In this document: piece by piece, positions 20,464 to 28,830 of the stretch
Layout: each line of letters begins with the position of its first letter
Numbering within the stretch: position 1 is the first letter of the stretch
Notes under the pieces: generated by a model
Seen by the model: the letters and a program-made list of their open reading frames with translations, nothing else
What the model was told of the DNA's origin: nothing
Database searches by the model: none
Source of the DNA: Mesorhizobium helmanticense
Lineage (GTDB): Bacteria; Pseudomonadota; Alphaproteobacteria; Rhizobiales; Rhizobiaceae
DNA: 64,000 nucleotides
NCBI RefSeq assembly: GCF_003034915.1
Contig: NZ_PZJX01000058.1
Span: 1 to 64,000 of the forward strand
Direction: 5' to 3'
Program-made: the position numbers and the translations under genes

Positions 20464-20916
20464 TTATTGATCCTGTTCCTGCAGCGAAACCAGGCCGATA
20501 TTCTTGTAGCCGGCGGCCGAAATACGAGCCATCACCTTCATCGCGGTGCCATAGTCCGTCGACTTGTCGCCGCGGATGAAGATGCGTTCGTCGTAGCCGG
20601 TCTTCGAGATCGCCTGCAGCTTCGCCACCAGTTCCTCGATCGGGATCTCGGTTTCCTGGAGATAGATCTGGCCGGTGGAGTTGATCGAAACGGTGATCGG
20701 CTGCGTATCGACATTCATCGCCTTGGCCTGCGTGTCCGGCAGGTCGATCGGCACGCCGACCGTCAGCAAGGGCGCTGCGACCATGAAGATGATCAACAGC
20801 ACCAGCATCACGTCGACCATCGGCGTGACGTTGATTTCCGATATCAGCGCATGATGGCGGCCACGCCGCCTGTGGCCGCGCCCGCCGCGTCCCGCCATGC
20901 CTACGGACATACCCAT
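20464..20916 (-). CDS. tolR: Biopolymer transport protein TolR
   Basis: TolR is the peptidoglycan-facing stator part of the TolQR proton channel. After a basic N-terminus (RGGRGHRRRGRHH) comes INVTPMVDVMLVLLIIFMVA, the single helix with the proton-carrying Asp. A periplasmic domain follows (VGVPIDLPDT ... IFIRGDKSTDYGTAMKVMARISAAGY). The 150-residue length is normal. It follows tolQ by 11 bases. Confidence 0.96.
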   Translation of the reverse strand: MGMSVGMAGRGGRGHRRRGRHHALISEINVTPMVDVMLVLLIIFMVAAPLLTVGVPIDLPDTQAKAMNVDTQPITVSINSTGQIYLQETEIPIEELVAKLQAISKTGYDERIFIRGDKSTDYGTAMKVMARISAAGYKNIGLVSLQEQDQ

Positions 20917-20927
20917 CTCGTCACTCC

Positions 20928-21638
20928 TCAGGCCTTGGGCGCTACTTTTTCATCGATTTGGCGCGAGAGTATGGCGGAGAACTCGTCGGCGAAGCCCTCC
21001 ATGCGCACGGCGATCTTGTTCGCGTCCGATGACAGCTTGTTGTAGGCGATGACGGCGGGGATTGCCGCCAGCAGGCCGATTGCGGTAGCCAGCAGCGCTT
21101 CGGCAATACCGGGGGCCACCACCGAGAGGCTGGTGTTCTTCGAGGCGGCGATCGCCTGGAACGACGTCATGATGCCGATGACCGTGCCGAACAGGCCGAT
21201 GAAGGGTGCGGCCGAGCCTGTCGTGGCGAGGAAGCCGAGGCGGCCTTCCAGCCGCTCCATCTCGCGGGTCAGCGCCAGGTCCATCGCCTTGTCGATGCGG
21301 GTCTGCAGGCCGAGCGGCGATTTGGCGCCCTTCTCGAAGCTCTTCTTCCATTCGCGCATGGCGGCGACGAAGATCGCGCCCATGCCGGTGGTTTTGCGGT
21401 CGGCGAGCGTGCGGTAGAGCTCCTCCAGCGACTGTCCCGACCAGAACACCTGCTCGAAGCGGTTGAGCGCCAGCCGCATACGGGCATAGGCGACGAGCTT
21501 GTCGACGATGATCGCCCAGGTCCAGATCGATGCGCAGAGCAGGCCGATCATGACCAGCTTGACCACCCAGCCGGCCTGCATGAACAGCGCCCAAATCGAC
21601 AAATGCGCGCCCGGTTCGGCGAGTGCGATGTTTTCCAT
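20928..21638 (-). CDS. tolQ: Proton channel protein TolQ
   Basis: TolQ forms the pentameric inner-membrane channel driving TolA at the division site. Start at 21638 (MENIALAEPGAHLSIWALFMQAGWVVK) gives 236 residues. The three helices are at about 15-40, 130-155 (TGSAAPFIGLFGTVIGIMTSF, with the conserved GLFGTV) and 170-195 (APGIAEALLATAIGLLAAIPAV). The frame continues 53 codons upstream without family resemblance and is rejected. It begins the tolQRAB run, 288 bases after ybgC, so it likely has its own promoter; a CtrA-like box is there. Confidence 0.96.
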   Translation of the reverse strand: MENIALAEPGAHLSIWALFMQAGWVVKLVMIGLLCASIWTWAIIVDKLVAYARMRLALNRFEQVFWSGQSLEELYRTLADRKTTGMGAIFVAAMREWKKSFEKGAKSPLGLQTRIDKAMDLALTREMERLEGRLGFLATTGSAAPFIGLFGTVIGIMTSFQAIAASKNTSLSVVAPGIAEALLATAIGLLAAIPAVIAYNKLSSDANKIAVRMEGFADEFSAILSRQIDEKVAPKA

Positions 21639-21828
21639 GGTTACGTCCTTAAGAATTTTCCGGGCATCGCTGACGGCTGGCCCATGGGCATCCCTTGTGG
21701 TCCGTGCGCGCAAAGCTCGCGGAACAACCCCAAATGCACCGTTGGCGGCCTTTTCGGGGCAAATATTGGTGAAAGGAAGGCGCGTGGATTCTTCCAATCT
21801 TCACCAATCTCTTCATGAACCGTTATGG

Positions 21829-21843
21829 TTAAGGATGGGTTAG
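21829..21843 (-). promoter_or_regulatory. CtrA-like box upstream of tolQ
   Basis: On the minus strand CTAA-CCCATCC-TTAAC differs by one base from TTAA-N7-TTAAC and continues into TTAACCAT, the common half-site. It lies 191-205 bases before the tolQ ATG in the ybgC-tolQ gap. Confidence 0.45.
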
Positions 21844-21926
21844 GACGCATAGCGCGGCGCATTGCCGCGCCTCCGGCGCCAACCGCCGGATCTACCAGGG
21901 CCTTCCCTCGTGCCAGGAAGAGAGTT

Positions 21927-22400
21927 CTAGCCAGCGGCTCGCGGCATGAACGCGGCCACCCATTCCTTCGGGAAGCGGCGCGGCCGGCCGTTCTCGCCGA
22001 TGATCGCTGCTTCGACCCGCGCCTCGACCAGCACATCGTCGCCGCGCTTCAGTTGCTGCCCCATGAAGATGCGCGCGCCGGAAATCTCCTCGGTGCGCGT
22101 ATCGATGGTCAGGATGTCGTCCATGCGGGCCGGCGAGCGGAAATCGATCTCCATGCGCCGCACCACCCACACGATCCGTTCGCCATGCTTGCCCTCGGCG
22201 AGCTCGGTGTGGTGGACGCCGGCAAGCCTGAGATAATCGGAACGGCCGCGCTCGAAGAACTCGAGGTAGCGCGCGTGGTAGACGACGCCGGAGAAATCGG
22301 TGTCGGCGTAATAGACCCGCGCCATCAGCCGGTGGCCGAACTCGGTCAGCGCGCCCGAAAGCCCTGCGGACATCGCCGCCGATTCACCATGATCGTCCAT
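21927..22400 (-). CDS. ybgC: Acyl-CoA thioesterase YbgC
   Basis: YbgC is a hot-dog-fold thioesterase encoded at the head of the tol-pal cluster in many proteobacteria. The active-site motif is YYADTDFSGVVYHARYLEFFERGR, with the catalytic Asp and the conserved Tyr/His. The 157-residue length is slightly above the E. coli protein because of an N-terminal extension. AAGGAAAG precedes the ATG at 22400; a second ATG at 22373 is possible. Its exact acyl substrate is unknown here. Confidence 0.93.
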   Translation of the reverse strand: MDDHGESAAMSAGLSGALTEFGHRLMARVYYADTDFSGVVYHARYLEFFERGRSDYLRLAGVHHTELAEGKHGERIVWVVRRMEIDFRSPARMDDILTIDTRTEEISGARIFMGQQLKRGDDVLVEARVEAAIIGENGRPRRFPKEWVAAFMPRAAG

Positions 22401-22434
22401 CGCGCTTTCCTTTTCGGCCCTGACCGGGCACCTA

Positions 22435-22513
22435 AAGCGCGGCGCGCTTCAGGTAGTTGTTTCCGTGCGTGCCGTTGCCCCAAAACCGCTACACACTTTT
22501 GGGCGACACGCAT
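22435..22513. repeat. Dispersed palindromic repeat (family A), copy 4, inverted
   Basis: Read on the minus strand, GCGTGTCGCCCAAAAGTGTG ... GCGGTTTTGGGGCAACGGCACGC is the first module, followed by a shortened second hairpin (AAGCGCGCCGCGCTTT). It lies between the divergent ybgC and GH5 genes and overlaps the promoter space of both. Confidence 0.75.
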
Positions 22514-22533
22514 TAGCTTGGCGCAAGAACCCG

Positions 22534-23784
22534 ATGGCACTGTTGACGGCGATGATCAAGACCTTGATGGCAGGGCTGCTAATGCTCGTCGCGTTGGCGC
22601 TGCCCGGCCAGGCTGCAAGCTTTTCGATGAAGCGAGGCCTCAACCTCGACCAGTGGACGACATGGCCGGGCGAGGACAAATGGGGCGACCGGCAGACCAT
22701 ATTGCCTTATCCGGAATGGCGAAAATTTCTCAACGAGGATGACATCAAGGCGCTGAAGAGCGCCGGTTTCGATTTCCTGCGCATGCCGGTCGACCCGTCG
22801 CCGTTCTTGTCCGGCGAGACGCTGGCGCTGCGCGACGACCTCTATGCCAGCGTGCTGGCAGCGGTGCGCATGGTCAATCGCGCCGGCTTGAAAGTAATCG
22901 TCGACATGCACCTGATCCCGGCCGGTGGCAGCCGCAAGATCGGCATGGGCCAGGTGATGGACGATCCCAAGACCTTCGACGCCTATGTCGAAATGGTGCG
23001 CAAGATGGCGCGCACACTGGCGGCGGAAGACCCGACGAAGGTCGCCTTCGAGCCGATGAACGAGCCGATCGTCGACTGCGACAGCGACGGCACCAGCCTG
23101 TGGCCGGAGCGTCAGCGGAAACTGTTCGCGGCGGCGCGTGCGTCGGCGACGAAGCTGACCCTGATCCTGACCGGCGCCTGCTACGCCAATGCGGCATCGC
23201 TGGCCAGGATCGATCCGAAGGCGATCCCCGACGACAACGTCATCTGGACCTTTCACTCCTACGATCCGTTCCTGCTCACCCATCAGGGCGCGACCTGGGC
23301 CGGCGATTTCATCCCCTATGTCACCGGCCTGCCCTATCCGCTGACCGCCGTGCCGCGTGCCAAGCTCGACGTGACGCTCGACACGATCCGCGCCAGGATC
23401 AAGGCCGAGGCGCCATGGGCGCGGCGGAACGGCCTACTCGCCTACCTTGATGAACAAGTCGCCAGCATGGACACGGACGAAAAGCTGCTTAATGTCATGG
23501 ATGCGCCGTTCAAGACTGTCGAAGCCTGGGCAAAGGCCAATGGGATAAAACCCGAAAACATCACGCTCGGCGAATTCGGCATGATCCGCCAGGAATACGG
23601 CAATGCCTATGTCATGCTGGGCCAATATCGCGCCGCTTACGTCAAGGACATGATCGCGCGCGCTGAAGCGCATGGCTTTTCATGGTCGGTGTGGAGCTAT
23701 GGCGGCGCCTTCGGCATCGTCGACGCTTTCAACGGAGAGAAAGCCGAGCCGAATGTGATGGAAGCGATCAAGTCGCTCCATTGA
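22534..23784 (+). CDS. Secreted GH5-family glycoside hydrolase (cellulase-like)
   Basis: The start MALLTAMIKTLMAG at 22534 gives a signal peptide with cleavage near GQAAS and 416 residues in all. Starts further up run into the repeat. The mature protein begins FSMKRGLNLDQWTTWPG, the GH5 N-terminal strand. The general acid/base Glu is in VAFEPMNEPIVD, and the nucleophile Glu is likely in ITLGEFGM. An HSYDPFLLTHQGATW stretch fits the GH5 substrate cleft. This fold cleaves beta-1,4- or similar beta-glucans. In rhizobia such enzymes may act on plant wall or on the cell's own cellulose or glucan; the substrate is not evident. It stands alone. Confidence 0.88.
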   Translation: MALLTAMIKTLMAGLLMLVALALPGQAASFSMKRGLNLDQWTTWPGEDKWGDRQTILPYPEWRKFLNEDDIKALKSAGFDFLRMPVDPSPFLSGETLALRDDLYASVLAAVRMVNRAGLKVIVDMHLIPAGGSRKIGMGQVMDDPKTFDAYVEMVRKMARTLAAEDPTKVAFEPMNEPIVDCDSDGTSLWPERQRKLFAAARASATKLTLILTGACYANAASLARIDPKAIPDDNVIWTFHSYDPFLLTHQGATWAGDFIPYVTGLPYPLTAVPRAKLDVTLDTIRARIKAEAPWARRNGLLAYLDEQVASMDTDEKLLNVMDAPFKTVEAWAKANGIKPENITLGEFGMIRQEYGNAYVMLGQYRAAYVKDMIARAEAHGFSWSVWSYGGAFGIVDAFNGEKAEPNVMEAIKSLH

Positions 23785-23790
23785 AGGCCT

Positions 23791-24693
23791 TCATGCTGGA
23801 CCCAGTTCGATCGAAAGAATCTCCGGGCGCATCCCGAAACGCACCGGCAGGATGCTGAAGCCGAGCCCGCCGGACACGATCAGGTTGCGGTTCTCCTCCA
23901 CCACATGGCCATAGGCGAAGCGGTTGCCGAACCGCGACGGCACGACCGGGGAATAACCGAACAGCCGCACCTGCCCGCCATGGGTATGGCCGCAAAGCGT
24001 GAGCGAAACGCGCCGCGGCACCTTAGGAAAGATATCCGGCTCATGCGCCAGCAGGATGACGGGCGCGCCGTCGCTCGCCTTGGCAAGCGTGCCATCGAGA
24101 TCGTCCAATCCCTTGAATCCATCGTGATCCTGGCTTGGAAGGAAGGCGAGTTGGTCCGCCAACCCGGCGATCCAAAAGCCGTGTCCGTCCTTTTCCAGGC
24201 GCACGACATCGTTCTCCAGAACCGGAATGCCGACATGTTCGAGCGCCCTGCGTGCCACGACCGGTCCGGCGCCCGCCTTCTGTGCTTCAGGGTCCGACCA
24301 CCAGTCGTGATTGCCGAGGATCGAGAGGACGCCGAGCGGTGCCTTCAGCCCGGAAAGCGCCTGCGCCCATTCCGATGCCGGCACACCATCCGTCACCAGA
24401 CGCATGCTGGCTGTATAGTCGCCAAGCAGCACGATGAGGTCCGGCTGCAAAGCATTCGCATCCCTGACAAGCGAAGCGATCCTTTCGGGCGTCATCCAAG
24501 GGCGGCAGGCATGAATGTCGGCAAGAGCGACAATGCGGAGCCGCAAGCCTGCCGGCCAGTTTGGCGGCGTCAACGAGTAACGCGTCACATGGGTCAAAAG
24601 CATCGGCTCGATGCCGACCGCATAGGCGCCGAGCGACACCATCGAAAAGAACGAGCCACCGACGAGGCGCAGGAAACCACGTCTGGAGATCAT
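23791..24693 (-). CDS. Tat-exported metallophosphoesterase (YkuE-like)
   Basis: The N-terminus MISRRGFLRLVGG carries a twin-arginine signal (RRGFLR) and a hydrophobic stretch. The calcineurin-like phosphoesterase motifs follow in order: ADIHA, LLGDY, GNHDWW, and GHTHGG, with a metal-binding His in ILLAHEPD. The 300-residue length matches YkuE-like phosphohydrolases that act on lipid or phosphate esters. It is convergent with the GH5 gene, with 6 bases between their ends. Confidence 0.9.
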   Translation of the reverse strand: MISRRGFLRLVGGSFFSMVSLGAYAVGIEPMLLTHVTRYSLTPPNWPAGLRLRIVALADIHACRPWMTPERIASLVRDANALQPDLIVLLGDYTASMRLVTDGVPASEWAQALSGLKAPLGVLSILGNHDWWSDPEAQKAGAGPVVARRALEHVGIPVLENDVVRLEKDGHGFWIAGLADQLAFLPSQDHDGFKGLDDLDGTLAKASDGAPVILLAHEPDIFPKVPRRVSLTLCGHTHGGQVRLFGYSPVVPSRFGNRFAYGHVVEENRNLIVSGGLGFSILPVRFGMRPEILSIELGPA

Positions 24694-24823
24694 CGGTCAG
24701 CTCCGGCTGTTCCAGGGACCGGCGGTCCCACAGGGGAGGCTTGCGTTAAATCCCGGAATTGCGCCGGCACGCTGGCCGAGATGAGGAGATTTTGCGCAAG
24801 AACCGCGCAGGAAAGCCGAGAAC

Positions 24824-25864
24824 CTACTGCTCTTCCTGGAACAGGCTGATCTGCTGCTGCGCCAAGTCCTTTGGCGCATCGAGGCCGAGATGGCGCCAGG
24901 CATTGGCCGTCAGCACGCGGCCGCGGGGCGTGCGCTGGATAAAACCCTGCTGGATCAGATAGGGCTCGATGATGTCCTCGATGGCGTCGCGCGGCTCGGA
25001 AAGCCCGGCCGCGATCGTCTCGATGCCGACCGGCCCGCCGCCGAAATTCCTGGCGATCATCGAGAGATACCGGCGGTCGAGCGCGTCGAGGCCAAGCGCA
25101 TCGACCTCAAGTCGCGTCAGCGCCTCGTCGGCGATCCGGCGGTCGACGTGGCCGTCACCGGCGACCGATGCAAAATCGCGCACGCGGCGCAAGAGCCGGC
25201 CGGCGATGCGCGGCGTGCCGCGAGCCCGCCGCGCGATCTCCAGCGCGCCGTCGTCGCCGAGTGGCATTGAAAGGATGCGGGCGCCGCGCCGCACGATCTG
25301 TTCAAGCTCCTCGACCGAGTAGAAATTGAGCCGCACCGGAATGCCGAAGCGGTCGCGCAGTGGATTGGTGAGAAGCCCAAGCCGTGTCGTGGCGGCAACG
25401 AGGGTGAAGCGGGCAAGGTCGATCTTGACCGAGCGCGCCGCCGGCCCCTCGCCGATGATCAGGTCGAGCTGGAAATCCTCCATCGCCGGATAGAGGATTT
25501 CCTCGACCGCCGGATTGAGCCGGTGGATTTCGTCGATGAACAGCACATCGCGATCTTCGAGATTGGTGAGCAGTGCCGCCAGATCGCCGGCCTTGGCGAT
25601 GACCGGGCCAGAGGTCGAGCGGAAATTGACGCCGAGCTCGCGCGCCATGATCTGCGCCAGCGTCGTCTTGCCGAGGCCGGGCGGCCCGACGAACAGCACA
25701 TGGTCGAGCGCCTCGCCGCGCCCCTTGGCGGCGTCGACGAAGACCTTGAGATTGGCCCGCACCGCCGCCTGGCCGACAAACTCGCCAAGCGTCTGCGGAC
25801 GCAAGGTCTGCTCGGCGTCTTCGCCGCGCTTGTCGGGAGCAATGAGGCGGGGCGAAAGGCTCAT
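24824..25864 (-). CDS. ruvB: Holliday junction branch migration ATPase RuvB
   Basis: RuvB is the AAA+ motor that drives branch migration with RuvA. Walker [10 protein letters not shown] is near residue 60, Walker [10 protein letters not shown] follows, sensor 1 is in AATTRLG and the arginine finger lies in PLRDRFG. The C-terminal winged helix ends [12 protein letters not shown]. Start at 25864 ([10 protein letters not shown]), with GGAAGG before it, gives 346 residues. It lies 43 bases after ruvA. Confidence 0.98.
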   Translation of the reverse strand: MSLSPRLIAPDKRGEDAEQTLRPQTLGEFVGQAAVRANLKVFVDAAKGRGEALDHVLFVGPPGLGKTTLAQIMARELGVNFRSTSGPVIAKAGDLAALLTNLEDRDVLFIDEIHRLNPAVEEILYPAMEDFQLDLIIGEGPAARSVKIDLARFTLVAATTRLGLLTNPLRDRFGIPVRLNFYSVEELEQIVRRGARILSMPLGDDGALEIARRARGTPRIAGRLLRRVRDFASVAGDGHVDRRIADEALTRLEVDALGLDALDRRYLSMIARNFGGGPVGIETIAAGLSEPRDAIEDIIEPYLIQQGFIQRTPRGRVLTANAWRHLGLDAPKDLAQQQISLFQEEQ

Positions 25865-25907
25865 CCCGCCTTCCTTGCATATGGCAGGCAACCGGACAAG
25901 CGAGGTC

Positions 25908-26528
25908 TCACCGAGCCAGTTCCTTCAGCCCGAAACGGATGAGCTTGGACGCATCCGCGTCCCCGCCCGCCGCCTTCAGCGCCGCGGCAACCGCATTGGC
26001 GGCGATGTCGCGCGAATAGCCGAGATTGACCAGCGCCGAGACGGCGTCGGTAATCGGCGCCGGCGCCACCCCCTCGCCCAACTCCTGCTTCAGGCCGATG
26101 GTGCCAGAAGCAGAACCGGCATAGGCCGGCGCCTTGTTCTTCAATTCGGTGACGATGCGCTCGGCCACCTTCTTGCCTACGCCCGGCGCGCGACTGACCA
26201 TGGCGATGTCGCGCAGCGCAATCGCATTGGCGAGGTCGGCCGGCGCCATCGTCGACAGCACCGCCAGCGCCACCTTGGCGCCGACGCCCTGCACATTGTT
26301 CAACAGGAGCCGGAACCATTCGCGTTCCAGCACCGACTGGAAGCCGTAGAGCCTGATCATGTCCTCGCGCACATAGGTCTCGATGAACAGGACCACCGCC
26401 TCGCCAGGCGCGGGCAACGCCGCCAGCGTGCGCGCCGAACAGTAGGCGACATAGCCGACGCCATGCACGTCGACGAGGCAGAAATCCTCCTCGACCTCAT
26501 CCACGGTGCCCCTGAGCTTGCCGATCAT
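25908..26528 (-). CDS. ruvA: Holliday junction DNA helicase subunit RuvA
   Basis: RuvA binds four-way junctions and positions RuvB. The protein starts [26 protein letters not shown]. Helix-hairpin-helix motifs occur at [18 protein letters not shown] and [17 protein letters not shown], and the C-terminal RuvB-binding domain ends [12 protein letters not shown]. The 206 residues are normal. Its own ATG lacks a clear ribosome site. A 15-base direct duplication upstream gives a six-codon mini-ORF whose TGA overlaps this ATG, so translation may be coupled. It follows vapC closely. Confidence 0.96.
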   Translation of the reverse strand: MIGKLRGTVDEVEEDFCLVDVHGVGYVAYCSARTLAALPAPGEAVVLFIETYVREDMIRLYGFQSVLEREWFRLLLNNVQGVGAKVALAVLSTMAPADLANAIALRDIAMVSRAPGVGKKVAERIVTELKNKAPAYAGSASGTIGLKQELGEGVAPAPITDAVSALVNLGYSRDIAANAVAAALKAAGGDADASKLIRFGLKELAR

Positions 26529-26545
26529 TTGAGCTTGCCGATCAT
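26514..26545 (-). repeat. 15-bp tandem duplication of the ruvA start
   Basis: GAGCTTGCCGATCAT occurs at 26514-26528 and again at 26531-26545, two bases apart. Both encode ATG-ATC-GGC-AAG-CTC on the minus strand. The upstream copy is preceded by GAGGG, which overlaps the vapC stop codon, and reads MIGKLK then TGA. That TGA overlaps the ruvA ATG as ATGA. Confidence 0.9.
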
Positions 26546-26555
26546 ATCAGAGCCC

Positions 26556-26972
26556 TCATGGGTGGGTTTCCGGAGAGATGATATCGAGGTCCGGAAAGTA
26601 GCTTCGGTAGCGCACGGCATCGCGCGTCAGCAGACGATGTCCGGCTACGGCCGCGTGGGCTCCAATGAAGAAATCGGGCAGGGTTCGTTCGCGAAGACCG
26701 CCGGCGCGACGGTATTGGGCGTGAGCGATGCCAGCAAGGAACGCCGCGTCCCAGGGCAGGAGTTCGCGATCCATCTTGAGCGTTTCAACAGCTCTGCGAA
26801 GAGCCGCTTCCGTCGTCAGCGGTGCAAGTTCCGACCAGACGATCGTGTTGATCACCAAGGCACCGTCGCGCCGGCACGCGGCCAGCACTGATGCCGACCA
26901 TTTGGTCTGCCGCCCGTCCGGCCCCCAGACGTCGATCAGGACATTTGTGTCAACCAACGTCGAGATCTTCAC
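26556..26972 (-). CDS. vapC: VapC-type PIN-domain toxin
   Basis: PIN-domain ribonuclease toxins cleave tRNA or rRNA and are neutralised by the paired VapB. The 138 residues open with TLVDTNVLIDVW, holding the first acidic pair. Further acidic residues lie in NTIVWSELAPL (Glu), RTLPDFFIGAHAAVAG (Asp) and LLTRDAVRYRSYFPDLDI (Asp), completing the metal site, so the toxin looks intact. Its start overlaps the end of vapB by 23 bases. The pair is inserted between ruvC and ruvA. Confidence 0.92.
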   Translation of the reverse strand: MKISTLVDTNVLIDVWGPDGRQTKWSASVLAACRRDGALVINTIVWSELAPLTTEAALRRAVETLKMDRELLPWDAAFLAGIAHAQYRRAGGLRERTLPDFFIGAHAAVAGHRLLTRDAVRYRSYFPDLDIISPETHP

Positions 26973-27219
26973 GGGAGCCCCTCAGCCACTCCATATACTC
27001 GTCCGTTGTCATGCCACCCAAATCCAGTGTCCCGGCCAGCCGATCGAGCGCCTGGCTGAACCGATGAGATGCCTCTTCCTCGGAAATGTCTTCGTTGACG
27101 GCCACGACCCGGGCGCCATTGGCGTCAGCCACGAACTCAACCTCGGAGCCCGGGCCGATACCCAGATGGTCCCGTATTTCCTTGGGAATGGTCACTTGCC
27201 CTTTGGTTGTCACGCGCAT
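26950..27219 (-). CDS. vapB: VapB-type antitoxin, AbrB/MazE-like DNA binding
   Basis: The N-terminus RVTTKGQVTIPKEIRDHLGI is the swapped-hairpin AbrB/SpoVT DNA-binding domain. The rest is acidic and helical (ISEEEASHRFSQALDRLAG ... MTTDEYMEWLRG), the part that usually blocks the VapC active site. The 89-residue size is normal. A perfect palindrome overlaps its ribosome site, consistent with autorepression. Confidence 0.92.
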   Translation of the reverse strand: MRVTTKGQVTIPKEIRDHLGIGPGSEVEFVADANGARVVAVNEDISEEEASHRFSQALDRLAGTLDLGGMTTDEYMEWLRGSREDLDVG

Positions 27220-27220
27220 G

Positions 27221-27241
27221 GTAATACCTCACAGGTATTAC
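27221..27241 (-). promoter_or_regulatory. Operator palindrome of vapBC
   Basis: GTAATACCT and AGGTATTAC are perfect 9-bp inverted arms separated by CAC. The palindrome begins one base upstream of the vapB ATG, and the likely Shine-Dalgarno GAGG lies inside it. A bound VapB or VapBC complex would block the promoter. Confidence 0.8.
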
Positions 27242-27263
27242 TTATTGCCGGGCGGAGAACAAG

Positions 27264-27785
27264 TCAAGAACAAACCTGTCCAGCCAGCGCCAACCGATAG
27301 GCGACGCTCTGCCGGTGATGCGCGTGGCAGATGGCGATGGCCAGCGCGTCGGCGGCATCGTCGGTGTCGAAGACCGCCTTCGGCATCAGCACCTTGACCA
27401 TCATATGGATCTGCTTCTTGTCGCCATGGCCGACGCCGATCACCGCTTTCTTCACCGCGTTGGGCGCATATTCCGCGACCACAAGCCCCGCACGCGCCGG
27501 CACCAGCATGGCTATGCCGCGCGCCTGGCCAAGCTTCAGCGTGGCTGCAGCGTCCTTGTTGACGAAGGTCTGCTCGACCGCCGCCTCATGCGGCATGGCG
27601 GAATGCAGGATTTCAGTCAGCCCGTCATGCAATTGGCAGAGCCGCGTCGCCAGCGCCGCCTTGTCGTCGGAACGCACAGTGCCGGAGGCGACGAAGCGCA
27701 GCGAATTGCCGAGGCTCTCGACGATGCCCCAGCCGGTGCGCCTCAGCCCCGGATCGATACCGATGATGCGAATCGCTTCCCCCAT
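27264..27785 (-). CDS. ruvC: Crossover junction endodeoxyribonuclease RuvC
   Basis: RuvC is the dimeric nuclease that resolves Holliday junctions. The first catalytic Asp is in [16 protein letters not shown], Glu in [13 protein letters not shown], and the acidic pair in [20 protein letters not shown]. The 173-residue length is standard. It heads the ruvC-vapB-vapC-ruvA-ruvB run. The gap to vapB is 44 bases. Confidence 0.97.
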   Translation of the reverse strand: MGEAIRIIGIDPGLRRTGWGIVESLGNSLRFVASGTVRSDDKAALATRLCQLHDGLTEILHSAMPHEAAVEQTFVNKDAAATLKLGQARGIAMLVPARAGLVVAEYAPNAVKKAVIGVGHGDKKQIHMMVKVLMPKAVFDTDDAADALAIAICHAHHRQSVAYRLALAGQVCS

Positions 27786-27927
27786 CCGCCAAGTTTACCC
27801 ACGGCGGCAAGCGGCGCCAGCGAAATGTGAACAAACCAGAAACAGGCTCTGGCTTTCGTCCAGGGGAGCCACGAAGAGACCGTTTCGAAATTCGCTCTGG
27901 CGAGTCATATGGTGGTGGTTTCGAGAA

Positions 27928-27995
27928 CCGGCCTACGCCGGCCGTAGCCTTCATAGGGCGAGGCGCTCATGAGTGCTTCGGCCGGCGTAGGCCGG
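27928..27995. repeat. 17-bp perfect inverted repeat, large stem-loop
   Basis: CCGGCCTACGCCGGCCG (27928-27944) and its exact complement CGGCCGGCGTAGGCCGG (27979-27995) flank 34 bases. Each arm is itself nearly palindromic. It lies in the gap between ruvC and rcdA with no gene. This is likely an extragenic palindromic repeat. Confidence 0.7.
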
Positions 27996-28027
27996 AGCGC
28001 AGCGGACATTTGGGTCCGTGAGCCTGC

Positions 28028-28129
28028 GCATGACCCCGAAAATCGGAAAGATTTTCGGAAAGGATCATCCGCAAAATCAAAAGTGCTGCAGCGTCCTTTG
28101 CGCGTCCAAAAGGACGCGCGGCGCTGCAG
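28028..28129. repeat. Dispersed palindromic repeat (family B), full copy
   Basis: Two modules are visible. CATGACCCCGAAAATCGG with GATTTTCGGAAAGGATCAT comes first. A second hairpin GCTGCAGCGTCC ... GGACGCGCGGCGCTGCAG follows. It parallels 2432-2548 and 46918-47025. Together with the 27928 palindrome it fills the 399-base gap between ruvC and rcdA. Confidence 0.7.
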
Positions 28130-28184
28130 GAAGCGCAGAAAACGCCGCCAGATGGCCGCCGGAGTAGAGTTTCCAAACAGTCTC

Positions 28185-28715
28185 TTAGCCGCGGGCAAAA
28201 GCCGTGTTGAGCAGCGTAATCTGGTCGGAAACCGGATTGACGCGGCGGCTTGCCGGCGGCATGTCGGCCATCGCGCTGCCATAGACTTCCTCGTCCATGC
28301 GGCGCACCAGCGCCTGCAGGCGCAGCGAACGATTGACGAGGTCGACAAAATCCTTGGGCAGTTCGGCCCAGCCTGTCGCTTCATCATGGGCAGAGGCGGT
28401 GTCGAGACGTACCTTGGATTTTTCGGAAGCCACCTGATCGCGCGTCATCTCGCCGGAATTGGCCGCCCGTTGCAAAAGCAGCCAGGAGGCAACCTGCATC
28501 AGCCTGGTGGTCAGCCGCATTGATTCGGCCGCATAAAGCGTCGCCGCCAATCTCGAAAGCTTCTTCGCCTCGGCCCGGCCCTTGCCGTCCAGATATTCGG
28601 CCGCCTGTTCGACCAGGCCCATCCCTTCCTGGTAGAGCGGCTTGAAGGATTGGGAGAAAACCCGGCGCTCAGCCAGTTTGATGGTTTTCGCGTTTCCCAT
28701 CGAAGTCTCGTTCAT
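28185..28715 (-). CDS. rcdA: RcdA-like regulator of CtrA degradation (DUF1465)
   Basis: The 176-residue helical protein belongs to the DUF1465 family that contains Caulobacter RcdA. There RcdA is an adaptor that, with CpdR and PopA, delivers the response regulator CtrA to ClpXP. Family-like stretches are FSQSFKPLYQEGMGLVEQAAEYLDG, MRLTTRLMQVASWLLLQRA and LPKDFVDLVNRSLRLQALVRRMDE. I chose ATG 28715 (MNETSMGN) because GGGGT precedes it; ATG 28700 is an alternative. The frame to 28826 lacks support. A perfect CtrA box upstream would place the adaptor under control of its own substrate. Confidence 0.85.
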   Translation of the reverse strand: MNETSMGNAKTIKLAERRVFSQSFKPLYQEGMGLVEQAAEYLDGKGRAEAKKLSRLAATLYAAESMRLTTRLMQVASWLLLQRAANSGEMTRDQVASEKSKVRLDTASAHDEATGWAELPKDFVDLVNRSLRLQALVRRMDEEVYGSAMADMPPASRRVNPVSDQITLLNTAFARG

Positions 28716-28830
28716 CGATACCCCAGCACTTGCCTCACAGCCGGCCGATTCGGCTTCCTTGCCGTCACGCCGCACCCTATCAACTGAGGCTTGAAAATGC
28801 GCTTCGGGGCCGATGAAGGCAAGCACATGT

